DNA of 6,482 bases, from the NCBI GenBank assembly GCA_011390075.1, contig JAABTA010000057.1, forward strand, positions 1 through 6,482. The letters are read 5' to 3'. The DNA is from Helicobacteraceae bacterium. GTDB taxonomy: Bacteria; Campylobacterota; Campylobacteria; Campylobacterales; SZUA-545. Positions 6,167-6,482 of this stretch are shown one piece after another (the first letter of the stretch is position 1; every line of letters begins with the position of its first letter). The position numbers and the translations under genes are program-made. Under the pieces are notes generated by a model. That model worked only from the letters and a program-made list of their open reading frames with translations. It was not told the DNA's origin and did not search any database.

Positions 6167-6475
6167 CTAGTCATCTTGACACTTTTTCTCTTTCTCTTTA
6201 ATATGAATAGCAGACTTTGCCATTAGATGAGCACTAATAGGTGCTGTAATAAAAAGAAACATTGTAATTAAGATCTCATGAAGACTCAACTGACCCGTTG
6301 TGAATGTGAAATAGAGGGTGGAAGCCACCAAAATAGAGCCCACCCCTAAAGTAGTTGCTTTTGTTGGGCCATGAAGTCTTGTAAAAAAGTCTGGCAGTTT
6401 CACAAGACCAATAGAGCCAACAAGGATAAAAAACGAACCAATCAGTATTAAAATGGATAAAATAATCTCTAACAT
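6167..6475 (-). CDS. mnhG: Mrp-type cation/proton antiporter subunit G
   Basis: The protein is 102 residues with three membrane segments at about 2-24, 42-58 and 64-84. The MnhG/MrpG/PhaG signature LVKLPDFFTRLHGPTKATTLGV spans about 24-45, and the family-typical LFITAPISAHLMAKSAI closes TM3. The short tail is basic (KEKEKK). MrpG is a small inner-membrane subunit of the multi-subunit Mrp antiporter, which exchanges Na+ or K+ for protons; it does not act alone. The other subunits (mrpA-F type) are expected to the right on the minus strand, outside the window. Only 7 nt upstream of the ATG are visible (AGTTTTT), with no Shine-Dalgarno, so coupling to an upstream mnhF is likely. The stop codon lies 3 nt from the convergent dusB stop. 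Confidence 0.93.
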   Translation of the reverse strand: MLEIILSILILIGSFFILVGSIGLVKLPDFFTRLHGPTKATTLGVGSILVASTLYFTFTTGQLSLHEILITMFLFITAPISAHLMAKSAIHIKEKEKKCQDD

Positions 6476-6482
6476 AAAAACT

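Overview
The window holds eight densely packed, intact or edge-cut genes of a bacterial chromosome. By eye the DNA is AT-rich, with genes overlapping or separated by a few bases, weak start signals and short -10-type promoters. Protein character and gene mix (two-subunit glutamate synthase, an archaeal-like IMPase-fold phosphatase, zinc-ribbon AccD, short RlmH, a membrane-anchored helical protein, Dus, MrpG) suggest a member of the Campylobacterota, perhaps a free-living sulfur-oxidising type such as Sulfurovum or Sulfurimonas. The assignment is by recognition only and was not searched.

Layout. Positions 3-4133 look like one forward transcription unit: the 3' end of gltB, then gltD (5 nt gap), an IMPase/FBPase-superfamily phosphatase (1 nt gap), accD (ATGA overlap) and rlmH (TTG start, 11 nt overlap). 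The unit combines nitrogen assimilation (glutamate synthase), sugar- or inositol-phosphate hydrolysis, the first step of fatty-acid synthesis, and late 23S rRNA methylation; this reads as a growth-linked housekeeping operon rather than one pathway. A 79-nt gap follows (4134-4212), the only real intergenic space. It carries a weak hairpin, a T-run and a TATACT/TATAAA -10 region, so it probably separates two units. The second unit is a two-TM protein of unknown function (4213-5217) plus a tRNA-dihydrouridine synthase gene that begins at a TTG inside the previous gene. The last gene, mnhG/mrpG (6167-6475), lies on the minus strand, converges on dusB with only 3 nt between the stop codons, and is probably the end of an Mrp-type cation/proton antiporter operon continuing to the right.

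No mobile element, CRISPR, RNA gene or defence system is visible, and I found no convincing previously undescribed system. Points worth a second look are: a perfect 10-bp inverted repeat at the start of rlmH; a GC-rich hairpin plus T-run at the start of the phosphatase gene; an extended -10 consensus inside the phosphatase gene ahead of accD; the unassigned LapA-like membrane protein; two TTG-started RNA-modification genes that overlap their upstream neighbours; and a marked excess of the palindrome AGATCT.
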